In this document: piece after piece, positions 1 through 5,883 of the stretch
Layout: each line of letters begins with the position of its first letter
How positions within the stretch are numbered: position 1 is the first letter of the stretch
Assembly: GCA_964484515.1 (NCBI GenBank)
Contig: CAZAGT010000146.1
Span: 1 to 11,858 of the forward strand
Source: CAZAGT01 sp964484515
GTDB lineage: Bacteria; Desulfobacterota; DSM-4660; Desulfatiglandales; HGW-15
Length of the DNA stretch: 11,858 nucleotides
Direction of reading: 5' to 3'
The notes under the pieces: model-generated
Seen by the model: the letters and a program-made list of their open reading frames with translations, nothing else
Told to the model about the DNA's origin: nothing
Database searches by the model: none
Translations under genes and position numbers: made by a program

Positions 1-581
1 GGGTGGGTCTTGCCGTCAAAATGCAGGCAACGGGTCAGACGTGCATTTGTAGCTTTGGCGACGGGGCTTCAAACGGAGGTCATTTCCACGAAGCCCTCAA
101 TTTGGCGGCACTTTGGCGGTTACCGATCGTCTTTGTCTGTGAGAACAATCACTACGGAGTGAGTGTCTCGGTGGCGAAGAGCACGGCGGTCGCGGATATC
201 GCCGTGAGGTCCGTGGCCTACGGTATTCCCGGAGACGTGGTGGACGGCATGGATGTGGTCGCGGTCTATCAAGCCACGAGCAGAGCGGTCAGTCGAGCGC
301 AAAGCGGCGATGGTCCCAGCCTGCTGGAATGTAAATGCTACCGTTTTCTGGGCCATTCACGAGGCGACCCACCCTACGGTCCCTATCGGAGCAGGGAAGA
401 GTTAGAACGTTGGCGCAAGAGGGATCCGCGGCAGCGTTTGATCGAACAAGGAAATCTCACAAAGGCCGAAACGGACGCCATAGACGAGGAAGTCACTGTG
501 TCAATTGAGAAAGCCGTTCAATTTGCCGAAGAGAGTCCTTTCCCGGATGTCGATACCGCGCTGAATTACGTTTACGGGTAA
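1..581 (+). CDS. 2-oxoacid/acetoin dehydrogenase E1 component, alpha subunit (5'-truncated)
   Basis: This is the C-terminal part (about 192 residues) of a thiamine-diphosphate-dependent E1 alpha subunit. Family members are about 320-360 residues long, so roughly the first 40 percent lies before the window and the GTG at position 3 is an internal codon. The ThDP/Mg-binding motif is visible: GDGASNGG followed by ENNHYG about 25 residues later. The family's C-terminal loop YRFLGHSRGDPPYGPYRSREE is also present. In this family E1 decarboxylates a 2-oxoacid or cleaves acetoin and passes the acyl group to a lipoyl E2. The E1 beta gene starts 14 nt downstream, so the two are surely co-transcribed and form an alpha2beta2 enzyme. 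Pyruvate, branched-chain oxoacids or acetoin are all possible substrates; the sequence alone does not decide between pdhA, bkdA and acoA types. Confidence 0.93.
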   Translation, partial: VGLAVKMQATGQTCICSFGDGASNGGHFHEALNLAALWRLPIVFVCENNHYGVSVSVAKSTAVADIAVRSVAYGIPGDVVDGMDVVAVYQATSRAVSRAQSGDGPSLLECKCYRFLGHSRGDPPYGPYRSREELERWRKRDPRQRLIEQGNLTKAETDAIDEEVTVSIEKAVQFAEESPFPDVDTALNYVYG

Positions 582-595
582 ATCCGAGGGTTATC

Positions 596-1573
596 ATGAG
601 AGAAATCAAATACGTCGATGCCTTGCGTGAGGCCCTGGCGGAGGAGATGCGCCGTGAGCCCAAGGTCTTTGTTTTCGGGGAAGACATCGAGCTCGGTTAC
701 GTCTACGGCGTGACCAAAGGCCTGGTGGATGAATTCGGGCCGGAGAGGGTGCGGGATACTCCTATTTGCGAGCAGACGATTGTAGGAGTAGCCGTGGGAG
801 CGGCCATGATGGGTATGCGACCTGTTCCGGAGATCATGTTCAGTGATCTGCTGTTTCTGTGTATGGATCAAATCTGCAATCAGGCGGCCAAACTCCGGTA
901 TATGTCGGGCGGTCAGTTCTCTATGCCGCTGGTGATCCGGACGCCGGGAGGGAGATGGGCAAGCTTTGCGGCCCAACACTCACAGAGTGTGCAGGCGATG
1001 TTCATTCAGGTTCCCGGTTTAAAGGTCGCCGTGCCGGCAACCCCATATGATGCCAAGGGGCTTCTCAAGGCGGCCGTCAGGGATGAAAACCCGGTGCTCT
1101 TCGTAGAACAAAAGATGCTTTACCAGAACGTCGGACCGGTGCCCGAAGAGGAGTACGTGGTGCCGTTGGGGAAGGCCAAGGTTCACCGTCAGGGCGGAGA
1201 CCTGACGATCGTGGCTATCGGTCGAATGCTGGGAGAAGCCCTGAAAGCGGCTGAGACATTGGATGCGGCAAGCATCCAGACGACGGTCCTGGATCCGAGG
1301 ACCCTGGTACCGTTGGATAGCGAGGCAATTCTAGACGCCGTGAGAAAGACCCACCGCATCATGATCGTCGAGGAGGGACCTAAGCGAGGCGGAGTAGGTG
1401 CTGAGATTGCGGCCCTGGTCAGCGAAGAGATCCTTGACGAATTGGATGCCCCCATAGGTCGGGTGGCGGCTGGCGACTGTCCAATTCCCATGAGCCCTCC
1501 GCTGGAGGAACAGGTGTTTCCCGATCACCGCGATATCGTCGCCACGGCGAAGCGGATCGTAGGGGTGACATGA
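596..1573 (+). CDS. 2-oxoacid/acetoin dehydrogenase E1 component, beta subunit
   Basis: This 325-residue protein has the full normal length of the family. GAGGG at 586-590 sits 5 nt before the ATG. The family signature runs from GEDI (28-31) through RVRDTPICEQ (51-60), where Glu59 is the conserved residue that activates the ThDP aminopyrimidine. It continues through QICNQAAK (92-99), and His128 in AAQHSQS matches the conserved active-site His of E1 beta. The C-terminal transketolase domain has the expected DPRTLVPLD and EEGPKRGGVGAEIA segments. It pairs with the alpha subunit just upstream. No E2 or E3 gene follows; the next clear gene is an aldolase, so the E2/E3 partners must lie upstream of the window or elsewhere. 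AcoB-like and PdhB-like assignments are both compatible with what is visible. Confidence 0.95.
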   Translation: MREIKYVDALREALAEEMRREPKVFVFGEDIELGYVYGVTKGLVDEFGPERVRDTPICEQTIVGVAVGAAMMGMRPVPEIMFSDLLFLCMDQICNQAAKLRYMSGGQFSMPLVIRTPGGRWASFAAQHSQSVQAMFIQVPGLKVAVPATPYDAKGLLKAAVRDENPVLFVEQKMLYQNVGPVPEEEYVVPLGKAKVHRQGGDLTIVAIGRMLGEALKAAETLDAASIQTTVLDPRTLVPLDSEAILDAVRKTHRIMIVEEGPKRGGVGAEIAALVSEEILDELDAPIGRVAAGDCPIPMSPPLEEQVFPDHRDIVATAKRIVGVT

Positions 1574-1680
1574 ATTATCGTGTGGCTGTGGGTTATACAG
1601 GTAAGAGGCGAACGGATCCCGAGGTCTTGGGCGTTGAGCAGAACAGTCAAAAGGGAAGTTTCTACAGGGTCGGGCGCTAA
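1570..1680 (+). CDS. Possible 36-residue ORF overlapping the E1 beta stop
   Basis: An ATG at 1570 overlaps the E1 beta stop codon in the ATGA arrangement typical of translational coupling. The frame stays open for 36 codons to TAA at 1678-1680, ending 21 nt before the aldolase ATG. The peptide begins MNYRVAVGYTGKRR and is basic; I recognise no domain, signal peptide or membrane segment. It could be a small coupled gene, the start of a gene that was cut down by deletion, or chance. The coding evidence is only its position and the overlap, so confidence is low. Confidence 0.25.
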   Translation: MNYRVAVGYTGKRRTDPEVLGVEQNSQKGSFYRVGR

Positions 1681-1701
1681 TCTTCCCATTGGAGGATCTT
1701 T

Positions 1702-2523
1702 ATGACCATGAACGTCACCTACGAGTTCAAGTTGAAGATGCAGTCGGGCGAGAAGGTCTTTGGGCACACGGTGGGCCCCGGAAATGATCCCGTAAAGACC
1801 GTCAAGGCCTTTAAGGACTGTGGTTATGACTTCATCATGATGGAGAACGAGCACAGCCTGGTCGGCAAGGAGACCGTCTATGAGTACATCAAGGCCTCGC
1901 GCCGGATGGCCATTCCGATCTTGATGCGGCCTGAAGAGAACGACTCCAATTTCCGGTGCTACCTGGACGGAGGCGTGAACGGGTTGATGTTGCCCCAGGT
2001 CAACACCGTCGAGGAGGTCGTCAGCGCTATTGAGCGCGCCTATTTTCCCCCGATGGGTCACAGAGGATCCGGTCTAGGGCTCAGCCCCTATCTACTGGAT
2101 TCTCAGAGCCCGGCTGAGGTTCCTTTGCTGGAGCTGACTGAATACGTCAATAACAATACAGTCCTTTTCCCGCAAACGGAGAGCCTTACGTGTATCAGCA
2201 ACCTGCCCCGTATGTTGAGCTTGGAGGGCGTGACCGGAACGATCGTGGGATCAAACGACCTGGCCCTGGACATTGGAGGTATTCCGCCCGGCGCCCTGAT
2301 GCCGGAAATCACGGCCTCCGAGCGGGTTGAAGCGAGATTGGCGCAGATCCTTGCCATATGTCATGATGCCGGCAAGGTAGCCGGAGTCGGAGGGCTTCCC
2401 ATTCATCGTCTGGCCGAATGGGCGAAACGAGGTTACCAACTCTTCATGTTAGGGTATCTCATAGATGGGAACCTGGAGATATTGCGTACTCGAATCGAGG
2501 AGATGAAGTCTCTGGTTGGATGA
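1702..2523 (+). CDS. HpcH/HpaI-family aldolase (2-oxo-acid class II aldolase-like)
   Basis: This 273-residue TIM-barrel protein resembles HpaI (4-hydroxy-2-oxoheptanedioate aldolase) and related divalent-metal pyruvate aldolases, which split hydroxy-oxoacids into pyruvate or a related enolate plus an aldehyde. The start is supported by GGAGG at 1691-1695, 6 nt before the ATG; a second ATG two codons later is also possible. The family residues are in place: Glu50-His51 in MMENEHSL, Arg76 in ILMRPEE, Arg121 in GHRGSGLG, and the metal ligands Glu160 (FPQTES) and Asp186 (VGSNDLALD). Since all these positions are kept, the protein is probably catalytic. It lies in the same direction as the E1 genes, 128 nt after E1 beta, so the pyruvate it may release could feed the E1 enzyme; that link is inference. 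The true substrate is unknown. Confidence 0.88.
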   Translation: MTMNVTYEFKLKMQSGEKVFGHTVGPGNDPVKTVKAFKDCGYDFIMMENEHSLVGKETVYEYIKASRRMAIPILMRPEENDSNFRCYLDGGVNGLMLPQVNTVEEVVSAIERAYFPPMGHRGSGLGLSPYLLDSQSPAEVPLLELTEYVNNNTVLFPQTESLTCISNLPRMLSLEGVTGTIVGSNDLALDIGGIPPGALMPEITASERVEARLAQILAICHDAGKVAGVGGLPIHRLAEWAKRGYQLFMLGYLIDGNLEILRTRIEEMKSLVG

Positions 2524-2553
2524 TTTTGACAGCCTCAATAAAGGAGCAGACAG

Positions 2554-3285
2554 ATGAAAACGTACCGGCTAAGGCCCTTGCATTTGATTAGCATGGAAAA
2601 CGACATGTCGAATTTTACCTATCGCCTGAATTTTGGAGTCAAGCTCGATCTGCCGGTCTTCTGCTGGTATGTCGAGGGGGCCGATCAGCATATCCTGATC
2701 GACACCGGCGCAGACGCGGAGATGGCTCTTCGGTTTCGGGGATTTCCAGCCACGAATATAGCCAGCTTTGAAGAGGCGTTGGCGGAGTTGAACCTGAAGC
2801 CGGATGACATTGATCTCGTGATTCACACACACCTTCATTGGGATCACTGCGGGAATACCTCAAAGTGCAAGAACGCGAGACTGCTCGTCAGCGAAGAAGA
2901 ACTGCTATTCGCCCTATCACCTCACCCGGTCCTGGCTCCGACCTATCGGCGGGAACTCCTAGCCGGACTGAACTTTGTCCCCGTCAAGGGGGAATTCGAG
3001 GTCGCCCCCGGCATCGAGCTTATCCCGGCACCGGGCCATACCCCAGGAACACGGGCGGTCTCGGTTCAGACGGAGAAGGGCAAGGCCTTTATTACCGGCT
3101 TCTGCTGTCTGAGGGAGAACTTCGACCCGCCGGAAGAGCTTCGGGAATTCATGCCCGTGGTGGCCCCCGGGATCCATTTGAATGCCGTGGACGCCTTTGA
3201 GAGTGCCCTCCGTATCAAAGGCCTGGCAGATATACTGATCCCCATGCACGATCTTTCAATGGTAGGCGTCAAGACCATCCCCTAG
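2554..3285 (+). CDS. Metallo-beta-lactamase-fold hydrolase, AHL-lactonase-like group
   Basis: The protein has 243 residues, and AAGGAG at 2541-2546 precedes the ATG by 7 nt. It starts 30 nt after the aldolase stop and is likely in the same operon. The metallo-beta-lactamase fold is clear: HILIDTGAD (46-54), the HxHxDH motif HLHWDH with His93, His95, Asp97 and His98, a third-motif His162 in PAPGHTPG, and His232 in IPMHDL. Length and layout match the group usually annotated as N-acyl homoserine lactonase family, whose members open lactones or similar esters. The position that normally holds the metal-bridging Asp (usually Gly-Asp) reads Thr-Gly-Phe-Cys-Cys (181-185), with Phe183 in place of Asp. 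The substrate may be a lactone or ester made by the neighbouring aldolase pathway rather than a quorum signal; this is inference. Confidence 0.88.
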   Translation: MKTYRLRPLHLISMENDMSNFTYRLNFGVKLDLPVFCWYVEGADQHILIDTGADAEMALRFRGFPATNIASFEEALAELNLKPDDIDLVIHTHLHWDHCGNTSKCKNARLLVSEEELLFALSPHPVLAPTYRRELLAGLNFVPVKGEFEVAPGIELIPAPGHTPGTRAVSVQTEKGKAFITGFCCLRENFDPPEELREFMPVVAPGIHLNAVDAFESALRIKGLADILIPMHDLSMVGVKTIP

Positions 3286-3345
3286 AGGTTGGATGCCCCC
3301 CGAACTCGTATGAAACTCCATGAAATGAGGTCTTTAAAGCATTAA

Positions 3346-3378
3346 CGCCCGGCCATGAGGGGTCTCTTTTCAAAAACG
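3346..3378 (+). repeat. Left arm of 33-nt inverted repeat
   Basis: This arm begins CGCCCGGCCATGAGGGGT and ends CAAAAACG. It matches the reverse complement of 3563-3595 at 32 of 33 positions; the one difference is C versus T at the eighth base. Confidence 0.9.
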
Positions 3379-3562
3379 AGGAATTGAGTGCGTTGTCTCG
3401 GCATAGGGCGCTACCCGAGGCGGCCGGAGGGCCACCGCGGTATAGGCCGGATTGATAGCCTTGGCCCATTCTCTGAATCTGCTCCGGCCGCCTTGCCCCT
3501 CGGCCGTGAGCTCGGGGCCGAACGGCTTGCAAGCTTCTTTAGCGTTCGAGCGGGTAACGTTT

Positions 3563-3595
3563 CGTTTTTGAAAAGAGACCCCTCATGACCGGGCG
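3563..3595 (-). repeat. Right arm of 33-nt inverted repeat
   Basis: This is the mate of 3346-3378, lying 184 nt after the end of the left arm. The near identity of the two arms implies recent copying, conversion or selection for pairing. Confidence 0.9.
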
Positions 3596-3667
3596 AAGAG
3601 GTGTCGAAGATCTGAGAATGTCAAATTCAAGTACAGATCTCATGGAGTTTCCCGGTCGATCAACCTG

Positions 3668-3680
3668 GCCGCCCTGCGGC
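3668..3680. other. Small GC hairpin in the intergenic region
   Basis: GCCGC and GCGGC flank a CCT loop, giving a perfect 5-bp stem. It is not followed by a T tract on either strand, so it is not a good terminator by itself. It adds to the hairpin-rich character of 3312-3736. Confidence 0.3.
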
Positions 3681-3706
3681 AAGGGGTGGTGCTGCCTCCT
3701 AAAACT

Positions 3707-3734
3707 CCCTAATTGTTGCTTCACTCAATTAGGG
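3707..3734 (-). terminator. Probable terminator hairpin of the nitroreductase gene
   Basis: CCCTAATTG (3707-3715) and CAATTAGGG (3726-3734) form a perfect 9-bp stem around a 10-nt loop. The stem begins only 2 nt past the end of the - strand nitroreductase CDS. Reading on the - strand, it is followed by AGTTTTAGG, which has a short T run. The stem is AT-rich and the T tract is weak, so termination is plausible rather than certain. Confidence 0.45.
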
Positions 3735-3736
3735 TC

Positions 3737-4612
3737 TCACATCCAATGAACCCGGGCGGGGTTCCGGGCTACGAGTTTACGAAACGTGACATCGGGATAT
3801 CCCACCATGAACGAGAGGGGAACATAGTGGTCCTCCGGGATCTTGAGGGCCTCCCGGAGTTGAGGGGATTCTTCGAGGGCAAAGACCAGGAATCCGCACA
3901 GACAGGTCCCGAGACCAAGGGCCTCGGCCATGAGGAGCATTTGCATGGCCGCCAATCCGGGATCAACCTCGGGTGTAACCGCTGCGCCCGGATCGAGGTG
4001 GCAGACGATCAGGGCTGGCGCATGAAAAAAGAGCCTGTCCTTGCCCTGCTTGTTGAGTTCTGCGATCTCTCGCCAGATGGTCGGATAGAGCTGGCGTGTT
4101 TGATACGATTTGGGAACAGCCTTCCCCCCTACTCGTGACTGTTCAAAGGCCTTCTCGATCCGATCGCCCTGGGCCAGCAGGGCCTCCAGCGTCATGCGGC
4201 GGACGTTGTCGATGACATCCGCCGAATGAAGGACCACGAAGTGGAGCGGCTGACGGTTACCGCCGGTAGGGGCGAAGCGTCCGGCCTCGACAATCCTCTC
4301 AAGTTTCTCCTGTTCAACAAATCGATTCAGAAACGAGCGAATGCTCCGCCGGGAGCGGAAAAAGGAAAGGAGCACCTCCTCATCGGGGACTTCTTCCCGC
4401 AGGGGGGCATCGATAAACTCCGCGGCATCCAGCGAAGGGAGCTGGGGTGCATCTTCCGGGCAGACGGCCTTGCAGTGACCGCATAAGATGCATCTCGACG
4501 GATCGGTGACAACCACGGTATCATCGGTCTCCTCAAGAATCCGCCTTACGCACACAGGAATGCAGAGCCCGCAAAGAGAGCATTTTTCTTGGTCTATCCG
4601 TACCGTCTCCAT
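3737..4612 (-). CDS. Nitroreductase-family FMN protein with N-terminal 2x[4Fe-4S] ferredoxin domain
   Basis: The 291-residue protein starts at the ATG at 4612, with AGGAGA (4620-4625) 7 nt upstream. Residues 1-55 are a bacterial-type ferredoxin: CSLCGLCIPVC (Cys11, 14, 17, 21) and CILCGHCKAVCP (Cys41, 44, 47, 51) should bind two [4Fe-4S] clusters. From about residue 80 a nitroreductase domain follows, with the FMN-binding RSRRSIRSF (86-94), the PTGGNRQP loop (115-122), GLGTCLCGF (233-241) and GYP (271-273). Such fusions are common in anaerobes, where the ferredoxin domain is thought to deliver electrons to the flavin; the natural substrate is usually unknown. It is a single gene, divergent from the enoyl-CoA hydratase. 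No partner gene is visible. Confidence 0.93.
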   Translation of the reverse strand: METVRIDQEKCSLCGLCIPVCVRRILEETDDTVVVTDPSRCILCGHCKAVCPEDAPQLPSLDAAEFIDAPLREEVPDEEVLLSFFRSRRSIRSFLNRFVEQEKLERIVEAGRFAPTGGNRQPLHFVVLHSADVIDNVRRMTLEALLAQGDRIEKAFEQSRVGGKAVPKSYQTRQLYPTIWREIAELNKQGKDRLFFHAPALIVCHLDPGAAVTPEVDPGLAAMQMLLMAEALGLGTCLCGFLVFALEESPQLREALKIPEDHYVPLSFMVGYPDVTFRKLVARNPARVHWM

Positions 4613-4639
4613 GATAATGTCTCCTATTGTCTTGAGCTG

Positions 4640-4649
4640 CCGAGCTCGG
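4640..4649. promoter_or_regulatory. 10-bp perfect palindrome in a divergent intergenic region
   Basis: CCGAGCTCGG reads the same on both strands and lies 27 nt upstream of the nitroreductase start, in the spacer shared with the divergent enoyl-CoA hydratase. It could be an operator for a dimeric repressor, but a palindrome of this length may occur by chance. Elsewhere in 4613-4838 I see no convincing promoter pair. Confidence 0.2.
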
Positions 4650-4838
4650 TGTCTGTTAGAACGAGTGTGGAGTCTTACTGAGAAAAGGCCAACGCCTTAT
4701 GGCATGTGGTGATCCGCAATGCGATGACTGCCAGCAAGTAACAGGAGCCCATGGCTTTGTCAAATGATTTGGGGGGCGAGAGTCCGGCATTGACCTATCG
4801 GTCCCTCTCTGCTAGGGGTGCCCTGGAACCATCGCGTC

Positions 4839-4849
4839 GGAGGAGGGAG
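4839..4849 (+). promoter_or_regulatory. Strong ribosome binding site that fixes the enoyl-CoA hydratase start
   Basis: GGAGGAGGGAG lies 6 nt before the ATG at 4856. The earlier in-frame ATG at 4751 would add 35 residues with no family resemblance, so this site decides the start. Confidence 0.8.
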
Positions 4850-4855
4850 ATTCCC

Positions 4856-5662
4856 ATGGACGACGTCGTTAGAGACCATAGTCCCGCAGGACAACATCTC
4901 GTGTCTGTGAGCAGGCCGGCAAAGGGTGTCCTGCTCCTTGCCATGAACAGACCGGACAAGCTAAACGCCTTGAGTAAGGCCCTCTTGGGCGAGCTCGCCG
5001 CCAGGCTGAGAGAGGCAGAGAGCGACCTGGGGGTAGGCTGCGCGGTGATCACGGGGAGTGGCAAGGCCTTCTCCGCCGGCGCCGACATCGAAGACATGGT
5101 CAACCGTGGCGTGGACTCCTACCTCGACCCGGATCGCCTTGACCCGTGGAAGACCGTAGAACGATTTGCGAAACCACTGATCGCAGCGGTGAACGGGTAC
5201 GCCCTGGGGGGCGGCTGCGAGCTGGCCTTGCTCTGCGATTTCATCATTGCGAGTGAGAAGGCTCGGTTTGGCCAACCTGAATTGAACATTGGTGTTTTGC
5301 CGGGGGACGGCGGTACACAGCGTCTACCGCGCATGGTCGGAAAGGCCCGGGCCATGAAGATGATCCTGACGGGGGAGATGATTGATGCCCGCCAGGCAAA
5401 GGAATACGGCCTCGTGCTGGAGCTTTCGCCCCCCGACGAACTTATGAATAGGGCGATCGCGATTGCAGAGGATATTGCTTCCAAGCCGCCGATAGCCGTT
5501 CGCCTTGCTAAGCAGGCGATGCTCCAGGTATTTGAGAAACCGTTGGGAGAAGGGCTTCTCTACGAGAGGGAAGTCGTCCGACAAGCCTTCGAGACAGAAG
5601 ATCTCGCCGAGGGGATGCGGGCCTTTGTCGAAAAGAGACAACCTGACTTCAAGGGACGGTGA
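4856..5662 (+). CDS. Enoyl-CoA hydratase/isomerase (crotonase) family protein
   Basis: From ATG 4856 the product has 268 residues, the usual crotonase length. Crotonases add water to trans-2-enoyl-CoA or carry out related reactions through an oxyanion hole. The oxyanion-hole segment SAGADIEDM (73-81) is present, as is GYALGGGCELALLCDFI (114-130) with Glu122. The segment GQPELNIGVLPGDGGTQR carries Glu142. These two Glu residues correspond to the catalytic pair of true enoyl-CoA hydratase, which favours hydratase activity over other crotonase reactions. The C-terminal half carries the expected MILTGEMIDARQAKEYGLV trimerisation-side segment. It stands alone, with no thiolase or acyl-CoA dehydrogenase beside it, so its pathway (fatty-acid, aromatic or amino-acid degradation) is open. 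Confidence 0.93.
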   Translation: MDDVVRDHSPAGQHLVSVSRPAKGVLLLAMNRPDKLNALSKALLGELAARLREAESDLGVGCAVITGSGKAFSAGADIEDMVNRGVDSYLDPDRLDPWKTVERFAKPLIAAVNGYALGGGCELALLCDFIIASEKARFGQPELNIGVLPGDGGTQRLPRMVGKARAMKMILTGEMIDARQAKEYGLVLELSPPDELMNRAIAIAEDIASKPPIAVRLAKQAMLQVFEKPLGEGLLYEREVVRQAFETEDLAEGMRAFVEKRQPDFKGR

Positions 5663-5683
5663 TGTGACCCTGCCGCCTATATC

Positions 5684-5699
5684 TGGCACCGGCCTTGAA
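5684..5699 (+). promoter_or_regulatory. Sigma-54-like promoter candidate upstream of the M23 gene
   Basis: TGGCAC, five bases, then TTGAA resembles the -24/-12 pattern TGGCAC-N5-TTGC. The GG element is intact, but the -12 dinucleotide is GA rather than the nearly invariant GC, so this is a near match only. It lies about 185 nt before the GTG start of the peptidase gene. No activator gene is visible nearby. Confidence 0.22.
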
Positions 5700-5824
5700 T
5701 AGGTAACATCTAGCCCGCCTTTGTCTTGAGATATCCGTATGGCTCTTCGGTGCAGCGTGAAGCGGGCGCATCTTCGAGCAGCTCAGGCGAGCGGAGGTAC
5801 CGCGTGACAGGGCCTCGGCACAAT

Positions 5825-5853
5825 AGGACGAAGACCCCTGACGAGTTCGTCCT
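5825..5853 (+). terminator. Hairpin between the hydratase and peptidase genes
   Basis: AGGACGAA (5825-5832) and TTCGTCCT (5846-5853) form an 8-bp perfect stem with a 13-nt loop, followed by TTGAATT. It could be a weak terminator for the hydratase transcript or a leader structure for the peptidase gene, whose ribosome binding site begins at 5871. Confidence 0.3.
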
Positions 5854-5883
5854 TTGAATTGAAGCGACACAAGGAGGTACGAC

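Larger units (their letters stand above)
3312..3651. repeat. Nested inverted-repeat element (MITE/REP-like), non-coding
   Basis: The gap between the hydrolase and the nitroreductase holds a set of nested inverted repeats. The main pair is 3346-3378 and 3563-3595: 33 nt, with one mismatch between the arms. Outside it, 3312-3326 pairs with 3637-3651 at 14 of 15 positions. Inside it, 3418-3429 pairs perfectly with 3482-3493 over 12 nt. A further 7-nt pair (3608-3614 with 3634-3640) sits in the right flank. Short ORFs across it have no start context and the arms read as the same peptide on opposite strands, so I treat the region as non-coding. It has no transposase and no target duplication that I can see. 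It could be a miniature mobile element, a REP-like repeat or a structured RNA. Confidence 0.72.

Noticed and set aside
1525..2061. 178-codon open frame on the - strand
   Set aside because: It lies mostly antisense to the well-supported aldolase and the end of E1 beta, and its translation resembles no domain. It is a mirror of high-GC coding sequence.
2554..3285. Reading the MBL hydrolase as a confirmed quorum-quenching enzyme
   Set aside because: The fold and motif fit, but the bridging Asp is missing and the neighbours are metabolic, so the specific function is not supported.
3388..3588. 66-codon frame on the + strand inside the inverted-repeat element
   Set aside because: It has no ribosome binding site, its end is one repeat arm, and the same peptide end (FLKRDPS) appears on the other strand from the other arm. 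The palindromic DNA explains it better than a gene.
5324..5689. 121-codon frame on the - strand
   Set aside because: It is antisense to the crotonase gene, which has strong family motifs and a strong ribosome binding site.
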